Of a stretch of 64,000 nucleotides of DNA, positions 24,000-39,689 are shown in pieces (the stretch's first letter is position 1; every line of letters begins with the position of its first letter). The stretch is from Magnolia sinica (taxonomy: Eukaryota; Streptophyta; Magnoliopsida; Magnoliales; Magnoliaceae). The translations under genes were made by a program, and so were the position numbers. Location: the NCBI RefSeq assembly GCF_029962835.1, contig NC_080583.1, positions 67,131,158-67,195,157 on the forward strand, given 5' to 3'. The notes beneath the pieces were generated by a model that saw only the letters and a list, made by a program, of their open reading frames with translations, did no database searches and was not told where the DNA came from.

Positions 24000-26900
24000 T
24001 GTCATACCCCAAACTCAAAAACCGGGCTCATAAAATTTTCGATCGCCAAATCCGACACCGACAGCCTCCATAGTACCCTATTCTCGACTCTCGGCACCCA
24101 TACACCAGGTTCCGATCCTGGGATCCTATAAGGAGGATTTTCAATATAAATTTGTTTCACAATAAGCATTACCATAGCATAACCCATGAATAATAACCAT
24201 GAGAACACCATCACAAAATCCACTATGATAAAAAAAACTTTTAAGTACAAGGCGCATAAGGGAAATACAATGGTGATAATAACTAAAAACTCCTGAAGCT
24301 CTGCAATACGCTCCTGCCCCTACTTAGCTACGACTGCGTCCTGGAGTCACCTGCACACATCAATCGTGCATAGGCTTATAGAAAGCTTAGAGATCAGTGC
24401 AAGTGTGTTTGTAATATGAGCGTGCTCAAAATGCAAGGTTAGAGTAATACGGAATCATGCTATGAGTACATCAATGCAAGCAGTCATACCAAGGCTATGC
24501 GGTGCCAGATATGAATGCTATCGGCCCATATCGAGACCATGCGATGCATGATGCAACTCAATCATACCAATCCACATCCAAATCTACAAACAACTCATCA
24601 AATATCAGTACAGTTCTCATTCTGGATAATCACCGGGGTTTAATACACTCCAAATGGCACTGCCCCTTTCCTAGGCGCAGTCCAAGTGAGCGTAAGAAAC
24701 CTCACTATCCGCCTGACCAATAGTCTGCCAATATGTATCCGGCACGTCGATAGCGAACCCATTCACAAGCTGGTCAAACTCAGCCTAGTAATGTCCCCTA
24801 CCCTCGGGTGAGTAAGGTCACACCCCTTTCCAACCGACCACGACATAGTGGGAGACGCAGCCACCTAGTATTTGGCCCTCATGCTCTCATATATCCACTC
24901 GGTCTCGATGTTAGAGTCATCTTCTGGTACTATCGGGTTTAGAAATTTTCACCCAGGGACATCTATGGCGCCCCAATGCTTAATAACAATATTTTCGGTG
25001 TCTGATCCTGTCATCCACAATGTGTCTGTGGAGGTCATAGCCCTGATGTTGCTAGGGCGTATAGAAATCATGTCATACAAATGTGAAGTGCATGAATCAC
25101 ACTACCAGTCATGCAACAATCCTGCGTGTACAGCGCGCTCATGAAGGGCAACTCCGCCTATCAGGGAGCCCATAAACAATCTGCCCGAAGGCATATGCTA
25201 TGATCAGTCACTCCTCATATCAAGCATACATATGATGCGTATGAGCATGAATCATGAATCTATACTAAACATGTTATATGGTGTTGGGCTCTGTTCATGA
25301 CGAAGATGGGCCTAAACGGACTACACACTACAAGTATGGGCCTATCAATGAGCCCTAGGGAGAGTGACAATGCATACATTTAACCAACATAATCCTTACA
25401 ATGTGGACATCAAACCATCATTGCTCCCAAGGCATGGCCGCCAAAACATCATTACATAAACCATGGTGGAATCACGCATTGCAATGGGCCTTATGTACAT
25501 CCCGTTGGGCCTCGACCCATGGGCCTCAGGTACATGAAATGGGCTGCATCACATGGACCTCATATATATCAAGGTAGGCCTCAACAATGGGTCTCATATA
25601 TTACATCGGGCCTAGTCAAATGGGCCGAACCAATGGGCCGAATCATTTAGGCCAATCAAATGGGTCGAATCAAATGGGCCTCATGTATACCAATCGGGCC
25701 CACCCTTATGTGTTTTAAGATCCGACCTATTCATAAGTTGACATAGAGATAGATGAAGTGAAAATAAATATCAATTTAATTGAAAATTACTGTGGCTATT
25801 TAAATGGTGGGGTCCACTTAGACTTTAAATCTGATCCATTCTTTTGCTCAAGCCATAAAAATGATATCTCGATATAGTTGGACGGTTTGGATGCAACGTA
25901 TGCACCATGGTGGGCCCCACCGTCGAAACAATGGAGGATGTGAAATACATACATCAATGCGGGGCCTACGGGCATGCTACCGTCAAAAGGGGCAGCTATA
26001 TCGCTGCTGCACATGCAGCTTGCTGCACAAAAGGGGTAGAGGTGGGTCCCATGTAGGGCCTACCATCAAGTATATATATATATTATATAATATAATATAT
26101 AATATATATAGTATATGATATAATATATATATAATATCTCCACATCCAGGCCCTGGACGGCCTGGACCATTGCATTATTAGTGGATCCCATGTGGGGCCC
26201 ACCATAATGTTTATCTGCCATCTAAACCGCTGATAAGGTCACATAGACCCTAAATGAAGAGGAAAAACAAATTTTATAACGATCCAAAACTCCTATGACA
26301 CCCAAAAGGGTTTCAACGGCAGACGTTCAATCCAACTATTCCTGTGACGTGGGCCACCTAAGTCACGTTTACGGCTGATTTTTGGGTGGCCCATAGCTAG
26401 GAGGGAGGCCCACCAAATGCACGGTATTGATGTTCAACTCACATCATGGTGGGGCCTGAGGTGGGGCCCATTGACCAGCGTCCGTGCAAAGCAGCGGACG
26501 CTGCTTGCTGCAGCGTCCAGAGACGCTGACAGCAACAACGTCTGTTGTTGCATTTTTTTCAGCTTTCAGGTGGTTTTTCATAGGTGGGGGCCACATCTGG
26601 GAGATCTAACCCACTGGTTGGGTTCTATGACTCATGACGGACCAAACGAGCCCAATATGCAATATATTTTGGCGGGTAGAAACATCAAGGTGAATTGAAC
26701 GGTAGAAATCCCTGTTTCTATGTTATAGCCCGCCAGAAAAAATCGAATTGGCCTAATATTTCAGCTCAACGTCTAAACTGGATAGAGAAATAGGATGGAC
26801 GGCGTGGATTTGGCTTGTACATCATGGTGAGGCCTGTATGAATGGTCCACCCGAGGCTTATTGAACCAAGCTTATATTTTTATTTTCATTACACGTCCAG

Positions 26901-27041
26901 TGTCCCTGGAAGTTAGACAGTGTAGATCGAACACATCCATCAAGTGGGTCCCATGAAGGTGGATGGCATGGATAGGTTACATACTTCATGGTGGGGTACA
27001 TCTAGGTGGGCCACATGGCCACATCATCAAAAAGAAAACAA

Positions 27042-27097
<56 letters not shown>

Positions 27098-27896
27098 ACA
27101 AGAGAGAGACGTGAATGGAGGGGCCCCGCCACTATGGGCCTCTCATGGTTTCAACACATACATCATAATGGGTCCCACCTATAAGTGGGCCCCAAAATAA
27201 GAATCAACGGTGGATCACCCACCTCTTAAACTCCTCCTTGATCTCTTAGCCTCCTTAGCTCTTATGCTCAACTTTTAACGGTGGATGGAGTTTTGATGGT
27301 GGGGATGAGAGATGAGAGGGTGGGCCACACTTGTTGATTTGGGAGAGCTTGGGAGGGCTTGGACGTGTAGTATTTGGGTTGCTTGGGAGATTTTTAAGAA
27401 ATGAGATAAAGGGAGAAAAATAATAGATAAAAGGATGGATGGAGTGGTGGGTGTAAGGAAAGGAGATGGGGAAGCATGGGCTTAGTTGAAAATTGTGTAA
27501 TAGAGGGATGGTGAGGGAAGAGAGGGTTGACTTGTGGGAAAAGGAGTGGGTTGGTTGTACTTGGGGTAAGGTGGTGTGCTTAACTTGATTTGATTGATTG
27601 ATAGGACATGTTGTAGAGATTCTCTCGAAATTAGCAACACGAGGCGTTTCTTCAGAATGAATGTGGGCCCACAACTTCTAGCCTAGGTATCGGATCGGTG
27701 CACGAGTCACGGTGTTGGAACCGCAAAGACGGCGCGGTCGCTAAAGTGTAAATTATAGGTCGAGCTGACTTAAGTATGCAGGACTCAGCTTATGATAGCA
27801 CGCAAACATCGGATACAGGTCAAGGGTTGCTAAAATTTGACCGGGAGAACCGTGGAAGCCTACAAAAAAAAAACGGACTAGGATACGGGTCTTACA
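24000..27896 (+). mobile_element. Solo LTR of a different Gypsy-like family inside gag
   Basis: Starts TGTCATACCCCAAAC and ends GGGTCTTACA, the TG..CA style of plant LTRs. It interrupts gag: the coding sense before it and after it both look like Pro/Gln-rich gag. The flanks are CCACC and GCGCC, only a weak target duplication. It contains many GTGGGGCCCACC-like words, a TA-rich stretch at 26,073-26,133 and a GA microsatellite at 27,046-27,094. No coding region of its own was recognised. Confidence 0.7.
27046..27094 (+). repeat. (GA)n microsatellite
   Basis: Uninterrupted GA dinucleotides for about 49 bases inside the solo LTR. Confidence 0.95.
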
Positions 27897-28317
27897 GCGC
27901 CTGCATCACCTATGCAGCCTGCTGGAAATATGAATGCATGCGATCTATTTGAACACTTCTAGTGTTTCCGACCACCCACCTTTGCAGGCACTCACAGGCC
28001 CGAGGAGGCCGAATACTGGGTAGATCGCATCTCTAAGATGTTAAAGCCGTTGCACTGCACTAAGGCAGAACAGGTAGAGCTGGTTAATTATATGTTCGAG
28101 AAGGAGGCCAGTGTTTGGTGGGGACAGCGTCCTACAAACAGTTGCCCCTGGATACATATGGACGTGGGACGCATTTGAGACCCGCTTTCATGGAAAATAC
28201 TTCCCCCTCACATACTGTAATGAAAAGGAGGGTGAGTTCTTTCACCTCCGACAGGGAGGAATGTCTGTGTCAAAGTATGAAAACAGATTCACGGAGCTAG
28301 CCAGATATACTCCTTTG

Positions 28318-29564
28318 ATTAATTCAACGTATGCTAATACTAGTCAAGCTTGTCGAGTAACCCGATTGGCCCAAATGTATGTTCACCATGTATGGATGCT
28401 ACTGCTTAAATCTAAGGTACTAAACTCACCAGTGGAAAGCCCATTTAACCTTGGTACCTCGATCCGCTAAGACTCATGAGCTGGGCATGGTGGTATGGGA
28501 TACCGTGGTTGAGCTGTCGGCCTACGCTGGGGTGACGAGCCTCCCCGTAGTGACCAGTGAGCAACCCAAACTCATGAGCCGAATACGGTAGTATGGGACA
28601 CTGTATTCGAGCTGTCGGCCTACGAATAGGTGACGAGCCATTCGTAGTGACCTCGAGTATACACTAGGACTACGCTAAGGCGACGGGCCTTTCAGCAGTT
28701 GCTTTGAGTATATACTAGGCCTGCACTGATGTTGACGAGCCTCTCCTTAGCAACGTAGAACTTGCCTATGAAGGGAGGTACCTTAGCTTCCCAACCTGCT
28801 GTACGAATAGGCCTAATTAAGAACTTGGCTAATTACATACAAGCACCGCATTTGCATGTGCCTTTGGCGTTGGAATTAAGTATAGAGGAAGGGGTGCATG
28901 CCGCGATCGTAAGATGTTGTCGCAAGAGGGACTACAAGCGAGGGCATGCATTATTATAACATATCATCCTTGCACTAACCAAAGTACTTAGAAATGCTTG
29001 TTGTATTACTTTATCATTACTGCTTGAGTGAATTGATAACATGTTAACCTTTGCCTTATAGCTCCACTGAGTTGATCACTCACTCCCACTCTGGGACGGT
29101 GTTTTAAAACACCAACCAGACTCTAGTTTAGTTGCAGATGATAGCGATGCTTACGAGGTGGAGCCTAATTATTATGATGACGAGGAGGAGTTGTCCTACA
29201 TGCAACTCTCTGGCTGGTCTATGTAGGCCTGGAGTTATGTATCGGGCTACAGGGATATAGATAGTTGAACATTACACTTTAACATTTTGTAAATTTTGGA
29301 ATTATACATGTAATTATTTAACCTGGTGACGCTCATACTCTGAGGACTTACAATCACTTATATGCTTTATATATCTATCACAATCTTCCGCTTACGTAAT
29401 TTAATTGTCTCTGGAGTATGATATGCTATTTTGGTATAATCTCACTCATGTTTAATGCACTAATATGAACAATATTTAATCGTCATTATCTAAGTTGCAT
29501 AAGTGATGCATTGGAACTCGGGAGTTAAGCTTATGCTCGACCCCCGATTTTCAGGGCATTACAT
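28318..29564 (+). mobile_element. LTR fragment inserted between gag and pol
   Basis: The stretch from TTAATTCAACG to GGGCATTACA matches the 3' two-fifths of the chromovirus-type LTRs (compare 18,001-19,289 and 19,935-21,241), including the GTGACGAGCC array, the CACTCACTCCCAC stretch and the terminal CCCCCGATTTTCAGGGC box. It is flanked by gag on the left and the start of pol on the right. Only the 3' part of an LTR is present. Confidence 0.75.
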
Positions 29565-30960
29565 GCTACCTTGCTAGAAAATGTTGATGGTCCGTCACTT
29601 AGGAACACGCCTGTGGTCCAGGACTTCTGGGAAGTCTTTAAGACGATCCCTGGAATACCTCCTCGGCACGAGATCGACTTTACTATCGACCTTGTGCCTG
29701 GTGCAACACTCATTTCTCTACCAACGTATCGCATGCCTCCATGTGAAATGGAGGTGTTGAGGAGACAGATCGATGACCTGTTGGATGTAAGTTTTATACG
29801 GCCTAGTGTATCCCCTTGGGGAGCACCAGTATTATTTGTAAAGAAGAAAGACAGGTTGCTGCGATTGTGTATCGATTATTACAGATTGAACCAAGTGACA
29901 GTGAAGAACAAGTATTCTCTGCCCAGGATAAATGATTTGTTTGACCAGTTGAAAGGGGCGCAGTATTTTTCGAAGATCGACTTACAGTCCGAGTACCATC
30001 GGTTGCGTGTCAGGGATGAAGACGTGCAAAAAACATCATTCAGAACAAGCTTTGGGCACTACGAGTTCCTTGTGATGTCATTTGGACTCACAAACGTACC
30101 GATCGTATTCATGGACTCATGAATAGGGTGTTTCGGCCGTATCTATACCAATTTGTCATCTATTTATAGATGACATTTTGATATAATCTAGGAGCCGAAA
30201 GGATCATGAAGAGCACCTGCGAGCAGTCTTCGATACTCTCAGGAAGAACCAGTTATTTGATTAGTACAAGAAATGCGACTTATGGAAAGAGGAAGTCAAG
30301 TTCCTGGGACATGTGGTGTCCAAGGAAGGTATCGCTATGGACCTTGCTAAGGTGACCGCAGTTCAGGACTAGGAGCAGCCCGGTTTGGTTACAGAAGTGA
30401 GGAGTTTTCTGGGACTTGTTGGCTACTATCACCGATTCATTAAAGATTTTTTCAAGATAGCCAGATAGTTGCCTCAGCTTACTCGAAAAGATCTTAAGTT
30501 TGCGTAGAACGAGAAAGCAGAAACAGCCTTTCAGGAATTGAAGGACAAGCTGACGTCCACACCCGTGCTAGTATTACCAGAGCAAGGGGTCAGATAAACG
30601 ATATACACTGACGCGTCTCGTGTTGGTTTGGGTTGTATTCTTATGTAGAAGAACAAAGTGATTGCTTATGCATCGTGACAGTTGAGGAAACACGAAAAAA
30701 ACTATCCCACGCACGACCTGGAATTAGCGGTCGTCATCTTCACATTAAAGCTATGGAGACATTACCTCTATGGAGAGGAGTTCGAGCTCTTTTGCGACCA
30801 TAAGATCCTCAAGTACATATTCACGCAAAGAGACTTGAATATGAGGTAACGACGATGGATGGAAACCTTAAAAGACTTCAAGTTTAAGGTCTCTTACCAT
30901 CCTGGCAAGGCCAACCTTATGGCAGATGCGTTGAGCCGCAAGAAGACAATAGAATTTATG
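29565..30960 (+). pseudogene. Gypsy reverse transcriptase and RNase H region (fossil)
   Basis: Plus-strand words typical of Ty3/Gypsy reverse transcriptase are clear: [20 protein letters not shown] near 29,790-29,850, [17 protein letters not shown] near 29,910-29,955, and KIDLQSEYH near 29,975-30,000. The RNase H-like part near 30,590-30,940 ends with [12 protein letters not shown]. It is broken. Confidence 0.9.
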
Positions 30961-31179
30961 GCTCCGCTAATGATTGAAGAATGGAACATGGTAGACTATG
31001 TGCGAGACTTTGAACAGAAGCTTACAGTAGAGGAGCTGTTCGAGAGCGTTGCACACCTCCGCGTGCAACCACTTATTGAAGACTGAATCATTGTGGCTCA
31101 AAGAGAAGATGAATGGTTGATGAAGATGAGAAAATGAGCTGGTGACGATGAAGACTCTGAATGGAGAGTTAGTTCGGAT

Positions 31180-32385
31180 GGGGGTTTACGTTATCATGGC
31201 TGCCTATGCATCCCGAATCTTCATGACTTGAGAAAGGAAGTTCTCGAAGCTGCTCACAACTCGAAGATGTCGATGCATCCTGGTAGTACGAAGATGTATC
31301 GAGATATGAAGTGTTCATACTGGTGGGACAACATGAAGGCCCACATAGCAGATTATGTATCCCGTTGTCTCACATGCCAGCAGGTCAAGGCCGAGCATCG
31401 TCGACCTCCTGGTTTACTTCAACCCATGCCCATAGCTGAGTGGAAGTGAGATTTTATATCTATGGATTTCATTTCCGGGTTACTGAAGACGAGGAAGGGA
31501 CACCACTCAATTTGGGTGATTGTAGACCAATTGACGAAATCGGCTCATTTCCTCCCGATTAGAGTCTCAAACTCATCAGATGATTTAGCCAAGCTGTACA
31601 TAAGGAGATTGTACGGCTGCATGGAGTGCCTATGGTGATTGTGTCGGATCGAGACACGCGATTCATGTCTATCTTTTAGACTCGAATCCAAGAAGCAATG
31701 GGATTGAAACTAAAGTTTAGTACCGCGTTCCACCCACAGACTACGAGCAGACGAAACAGGTAAATCAGGTGTTAGAAGATATGTTGCGATCATGTGTGCT
31801 TGATTTCAAAGACATTTGGGATGACTGTCTTCCCTATGCAGAGTTCGCTTATAACAAAGTTTTCAAGCGAGCATTGGCATGGCTCCCTATGAAGCACTGT
31901 ATGGGCGTCCATGTCGAGTACCGCATTGTTGGGCAGAAGTTGACGAGAAGAGTTTGATTGGCCCAGATTTAGTATAGGCGACCTTAGAGAAGATCGACAT
32001 TATCAGGCATCTACTTCTTGTAGCCTATAGCTGACAGAAGAGTTACACCGATACCAGACGACGACAGCATACCTTCTCGCCTTACCTACACCACTTGCCG
32101 GTGTGCACAACGTATTTCACATATCGATGCTAAAGAAATACGTTCTTGATCCTTCCCATATTATCAAATGGGAACAAGTACAATTGAGTGAAGACAATAC
32201 CTATGTACTATGATTAACGCGTATTATAGATAGAAAGGAACGAGTGCTATGCAGCAAAGTGATCTCACTTGTGAAAGTACTGTGGACACACCACACTGAG
32301 GAAGAGGCTACTTGGGAAACAGAAGCCGAAGTCCGAAAGAACTATCCTCGGATCCTCGAGGAGTATGAAAAGGTATTAATTTAGG
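31180..32385 (+). pseudogene. Gypsy integrase region (fossil)
   Basis: Plus-strand frames show the zinc-binding HHCC part (MHPGSTKMYRDMK to CLTCQQVKAEH near 31,270-31,395), core words such as KGHHSIWVIVD and LTKSAHF near 31,500-31,550, and a C-terminal chromovirus-like tail near 32,110-32,380. It is broken. Confidence 0.88.
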
Positions 32386-32415
32386 AGATGAAATTTTTCT
32401 TTAAGGGCGATAGAT

Positions 32416-34861
<2,446 letters not shown>

Positions 34862-35039
34862 GATACCTCCACCAGTCGAATCAACAAAACATGCATTTGA
34901 CTTGAACCCCCCTTTCTAAGGATTTTGAGGTTGATTAACTAGGTGCTTCAAGTTAGTCTAAAGGTTTGGGGTGTTATAATGCTAAGGTTTTGTTAGAAAT
35001 CTAAGGGGGTGTTTGGCTCATAGTATTAGATGGGATTAG

Positions 35040-36380
35040 TGTTAGTGCACTCATTTTGCACCCTGGTTTGTCAATCATGTGAGTCGTTATGTCAAGAAGT
35101 TGGTTGAGCCTTTAGAAAGCGAAGACCGAAGACACAAGCGAAGACGAAACATCAAGGAAGCAAGCATAGGTAAATAGGTATCTTGGTGACCCTAACCCTT
35201 GACCAAAACAACCATATAACCTCAAGATGATCTTGACCCAATAGGAATATAAATTTAACCATCCCTTAGCCATAGGAAACTAAGAAAAAACATGATAAAG
35301 AATGCTAGAAGATGTGCAAATCTATTGTGTAGAAGATAGCCCAAAACAACAGATTTCAGGCCATGTTTGATGGCATCGAGCTGCTATCGAACGGTCTTCG
35401 ATGGCATCGAAGACCTGTCCAATGGCATCGATTGAGAGTCAGGAATGTCTAGCAACCAAACTGAATTTTGGCTAAAAATCTCGATGGCATCAAAGATCCT
35501 TCAATGGCATTGAAACTTAAGTTTCAATGACATCGAAGTCCACTTGATGGCATCGATTTGAGATCCAAAATTGTCCAGCAATGTTTTGGATTTTTCCCTT
35601 GATTCTCTCAATGACATCGAAACATGATGTTCGAAGCAATTGAAGGTCGAGTGGATGCAATAGAAATGGGTCCATATTTGTCCAGCAAGAAAACATCATT
35701 TTTGTTTGAAAATTTCGATGGCATTGGCAAGCCCTTCAATGACATCGAAGGAATCCCCGATGGCATCGAAGACCCCATTTGATGGCATCGACAAAGCCAT
35801 TTTCTGTCCATTTTTTTTATCGTCGAAGCTCGAATATTTTATAAATGGGAATCGGTTCTTGACTTTTTTAGGAGTTTTTGGAGCAACCAAAGGTACAGTG
35901 ACCCCATATGAATATCCTTCCTTCCTTACCTCCATTCCTATGAGTTTTAAGCAATCTCCCTTGAGATTTCAACTCTAATAAGGATTCAAACCTCATCATT
36001 GGAGATGTTCTTGAACTCCTCCATTTTTTAGAGATTGGACTTAAGCATCTTGGTAAATCATTGTCCAGATCTTCTAGGAGACCCATTTAGTTGAATCCCT
36101 TAGGATAAAAAAATTATCCATTAGTTGTAGGAGATTCAACCCACTCTTATCACCTCAGGCATCTCAGAGGAACATCTACTGCAAGGTGGTGATCCTAGAG
36201 CTGAAGCCTTGGCGAAGCCACGGCAACATAATTGGGGGAGCATCGGGGAGCTAATTAAAGCATGAGAGAGCAGAAATCATGCAACTCAAGAGGAAACTCA
36301 ATCCAACAAGTGTTGTATGTATGAGTCCGTGTTTGTATTCCTTCCTTACGTAGGTTCCTCTGAGATACAACCTCACCTTC
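35040..36380 (+). mobile_element. SIRE-like Copia LTR, left copy
   Basis: Starts TGTTAGTGCACTCATTTTGC directly after the MITE half and can be aligned with 52,911-54,135 and 57,325-57,420, including the GATGGCATCGAAG array. The match fades near 36,380. It looks like the 5' LTR of the Copia element whose 3' LTR is at 52,911-58,241. Fossil. Confidence 0.7.
35360..35820. repeat. GATGGCATCGAAG-type repeat array in the Copia LTR
   Basis: At least a dozen copies of ATGGCATCGA or ATGACATCGA occur with variable spacing. The matching array in the other LTR is at 53,238-53,625. Confidence 0.8.
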
Positions 36381-36384
36381 CCCC

Positions 36385-37050
36385 CCAAAAAAATAAAAAT
36401 AAAAAATCACACACATTCTCAAACAACAGACTTCCTAGACAACCCAATGCTTCATGTTGAGGTGTCTCCAGAAATGAATGGAATTCCATACTTTGCCAAT
36501 ACGTTTGCGGATTTTCAAAAACGTGTTGGTTTTGTGCATATGATGTTATGTTTCTGTACAATATATGGTGTCATAGCAACTCAAGGAAAATAGGAAAAAA
36601 AGTTCAACCAATTTGCAAAGGTGCAAACCCATCAATAGCAAATTTTAGTGGTTACTGGATAAATTCATACAGTAAATCTATACATAAAGTCAATGGTTGG
36701 AAACATACATTATATAAACTCAGATTTCTGAGAAGGATTTAATGGTTTTAAATCCATGGTTTTCTAGAAAAGGTCCATTTCCTGGACGGACTGAGATCAT
36801 AACTTCCAAACCTGAAACATATAGATTGAAAAGGGTCTATTAGTAAAGAGAAAAGATTTACTCACAAGTCATTAGATGGTACCAACTAGGAACTTCACCA
36901 TTAAATACAAAAAGGATTCCATGGTAACTTAATTGATAACATGTGATCATCCCTATTTAGGGTAAAATAATGTTAGATCAAACAAAAATTAAATGTCAAA
37001 AGCGAAAAAGGCCAGGCACAATGTGGCCAAAATTTGCAGACTTATGCAGA
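36385..37050. other. No recognised feature
   Basis: AT-rich sequence between the Copia LTR and the AACCC-rich stretch. No exon, terminal repeat or known family was recognised. Confidence 0.4.
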
Positions 37051-37084
37051 AATGATTCAACAAGGACCCCCTAATAGGGGTACA

Positions 37085-37440
37085 ATTCAGGGGGGTTGGG
37101 TTGGGTTGAGGGTCAAGCCCGAGCGCAACCCGACATCAAGAGGATACAATCTACAACCCAACCTAAATCCCAACCCAAGGTGCCCAACCCAAGGTGCCCA
37201 ACCCAAACCCAACCCCAATTGCTCTGTCCTTGATCCAACCCGGGCCAAATACATGTAATTATTCCCAAACCGACCTAACCCAACCTGTATTTGCTCAACC
37301 TGAACCCGACTCAATTTCAAATTGAGTCGGCATTTTCCAACCCAAATCAACCTGAGAACCTTGACAACCCAACCAGACACAACCGGAATTAGGGTTGGGT
37401 CAATCGGGTTTGGGTCAACCCAAACCCAAGCTGCAGCCCC
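37085..37440. repeat. CAACCCAA-rich low-complexity stretch
   Basis: Dense CAACCC, AACCCAA and GGGTTGGGTT words on both strands make long spurious open frames on both strands. It is not the plant telomere repeat (TTTAGGG). Similar stretches are common inside plant DNA transposons, but no terminal repeats were identified. Confidence 0.65.
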
Positions 37441-37572
37441 ACCCTTTCTTATGAAATACAAAATCTGCATTCATAAAGTAATACAAATGGTTCAAATGAA
37501 GAAAGGAAACAAAAAAAAAAAGCCTTTTTATCCTCCTCTTTTTTGCTGTGGAGAAGCCACAGGCAAATCTAC

Positions 37573-37906
37573 CTGCTGACTTTGCAGCCACAGCTTCTTG
37601 AACGACATCTGTCAGAAATAAGATCTCAGACGGCTTAGCTACTCCCACAGACTGCGAGATCTCAAAATAACTGCGGGTTTCTTTTTGGTTTCTGCACATT
37701 AATAGAATAAATGAAGCCATCTAAATGCAGCAACAATAGAAATACACATACAGAACAAATGTGTATATTCTGATGGGGTGGACCAAGAAAACATACCCTA
37801 TCATGGTATCAAAGAATCCACACAAATATTTTCTCAAATCCCCATACACTGTATTTTCGAAGATTAGCCTTTGATCCTCCCTACTACCACTAGAATATAT
37901 ATACAC
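37573..37906 (-). pseudogene. Enolase-phosphatase E1 (DEP1-like) gene fragment, two exons
   Basis: Two minus-strand exons match the phosphatase half of plant methylthioribulose-1-phosphate dehydratase/enolase-phosphatase E1, a methionine-salvage enzyme. Exon A (37,906-37,797) encodes [10 protein letters not shown] and [14 protein letters not shown]. Exon B (37,691-37,573) encodes [19 protein letters not shown] and [10 protein letters not shown]. Exon A is preceded by GTGCAG and followed by GTATGT; exon B is preceded by GTGCAG and followed by GTAGAT. The phases join to give [10 protein letters not shown], as in the intact family. The upstream dehydratase half and the downstream end (usually LEV..SIRPGN) were not found, so this is a captured or relict fragment. 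Family identity is confident; any function is not. Confidence 0.8.
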
Positions 37907-38249
37907 CTGCACGACGATGAACAATCCTGGTGACTAATCCCATCAATGGAACTTCATTATACAATGGTTTGAGATTTTATTTTTATTTTTTTAAAAAAAA
38001 ACGGTCACCATGACTTTCCAGAAAATGCAAAATAAGTCTACATTTGTATGCAAAAGTGAATTGAATTATGATCATTCAGTTCAATGACAATGTGAACAAA
38101 GTCAATAGGTCCTAGTATTCATAATAGGGAAGCAGCCATCAAATTGCACTTGTGTCCCTCCAAGTCCAACTAGAAAGTAATGCAATCACAACTTGAACCC
38201 CAGACACTGCATGTGAATGCTAATGAAACTATGATTTGGATATTTCCAC

Positions 38250-39100
38250 TTTATTGGACTAATAACTGAAATTCAAGTTAACAGTGCATCCAAAGCATCC
38301 TAAGCCTGTAAAAGTAGACAAGTTACAAGTGGTGCTACAATGATTCGAGCAAATTGCCCCTTCGATAGCCATCCGCTCTCGAATGCACGACACCTGTTGG
38401 CTCATCTTTTGAGTAAAGAAAGCTAGAATTAGACTACTAAAGTTTAGCAACATTTTGAAAATGGTGGCGGCTCTTCACATGTGAACAGATGTACAGCTGT
38501 CCAGACCATCCAAAATTTGGGGCCCATCTTGGATGGAGCATATTTCTAATATCACACCAACCAAGAAATCCTAATCATCCAAGTAATGACTATCAAATGG
38601 ATGGTTACTAGTAAAATAGTGGGTGATCCAAATTCAACGGGGAAAGTAAGATGGTTAATATTTCTTTTCACAGTGCAAAGTTTTAGTTATGTCTCTTCTT
38701 TACCTTCATCTCCAACCCTGTACTATTGGGAGTTCATTTCAGATTCTACATAAGTCTAACAATGTAAATTCTTTTTTAATAGGTAATGAGAAAATAAGTC
38801 TGACAGATACATGTTAATATCTATATTTTTTGCAGACTAACAAAATCAAGTTAAAACCATTGAAGTATTTATATTTGGTTAAATATAATACTTCGATGTT
38901 CATGTATGTGTTCATATAGGAGCTTGTTAGTTGATAGACCCTTCCACTTCCGGACATTATTAGAACAGATGTTTCCCACGTCTTCTTCACAGAAGTTGGA
39001 CGAAACCATGGCACGAACCAAGGAAGTTATATGTTCACACACAGTCTACAGGCCAGAGAGTTAAAGAATCAATAAGCTCACATATATCCACTATATCAAC
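38250..39100 (-). other. Possible further exon remnants, unidentified
   Basis: Minus-strand frames at 38,259-38,453 and 38,814-39,014 have moderately protein-like composition, but I cannot match them to a family or place clear splice sites. They may be decayed exons of the same captured segment. Confidence 0.2.
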
Positions 39101-39689
39101 ATTGTGGTTGGTTAGGATTCCCTAGACATTTCATCACAAGATCTTGCTATTAGCGGTATGTCTCTGAAGTCCTAACTGGTAAGAGTAGGCCTAGTTCAAT
39201 TTCCCTTGACAGATTGATCACTTCTTTAGTCTGTGGATGTGGCTTCTATATTCATTATCCAAAATTCCACATGAAAACTGGTATATGATCATAATTTTGT
39301 CTCGCTTGTTGGAAGGGGATTCAACCACAACAGTAGAAACTGCAGAGAACTAAAGAGTATTGCAACAAACGACGTGCAGAAATACATTTACCATTGACAG
39401 CTTAAGTATCAGAAACATTGGTCAAATTTTGAATGGAGAATGAAAAATTATAAATTAAACTATGGTTAATTTAATAACAAATGGCAACCAGCCACCTGTA
39501 AATAGGACTTGTCACTTGTAAATTTAAATTTGTAACTCAGAAAACCATGTGAGCATTCAACAGACAATTAGAAACAAAGAAGGAATAATCGTAACCCACC
39601 TTTGTTCTGCTTTAACTGTGTAATACAACTTAGGAAACCTATTACGTGAAGAAAATTAATAAAGAAAAGAAAAGAAAAGAACAACAAAC

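Larger units (their letters stand above)
23697..28317 (+). pseudogene. Gypsy gag region, interrupted by a solo LTR (fossil)
   Basis: A plausible gag start is the ATG at 23,697 (MPPKAIRSTM). A Gln-rich run follows near 23,920-23,945. Beyond the solo LTR at 24,000-27,896, the typical retrotransposon gag block appears (TWDAFETRFHGKYFP and EFFHLRQGGMSVSKYE near 28,160-28,290). It is broken and is followed by an inserted LTR fragment. Confidence 0.75.

Noticed and set aside
27255-27674. Minus-strand frame of 139 codons rich in Ser, Pro and His
   Set aside because: Lies inside the solo LTR at 24,000-27,896, has low-complexity composition and no domain.
35517-35978. Open frames on both strands across the GATGGCATCGAAG array
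   Set aside because: The array's word length and lack of stops make repeated Asp-Gly-Ile or Met-Pro-Ser frames. It is LTR repeat sequence, and the paired array at 53,240-53,625 gives similar spurious frames.
37085-37440. Interstitial telomere repeat
   Set aside because: The words are CAACCCAA and not CCCTAAA, and there is no regular seven-base period.
37034-37470. Plus and minus open frames in the CAACCC-rich stretch
   Set aside because: Both strands are open because the repeat lacks stop words; the translations are simple Asn/Pro or Gly/Trp repeats.
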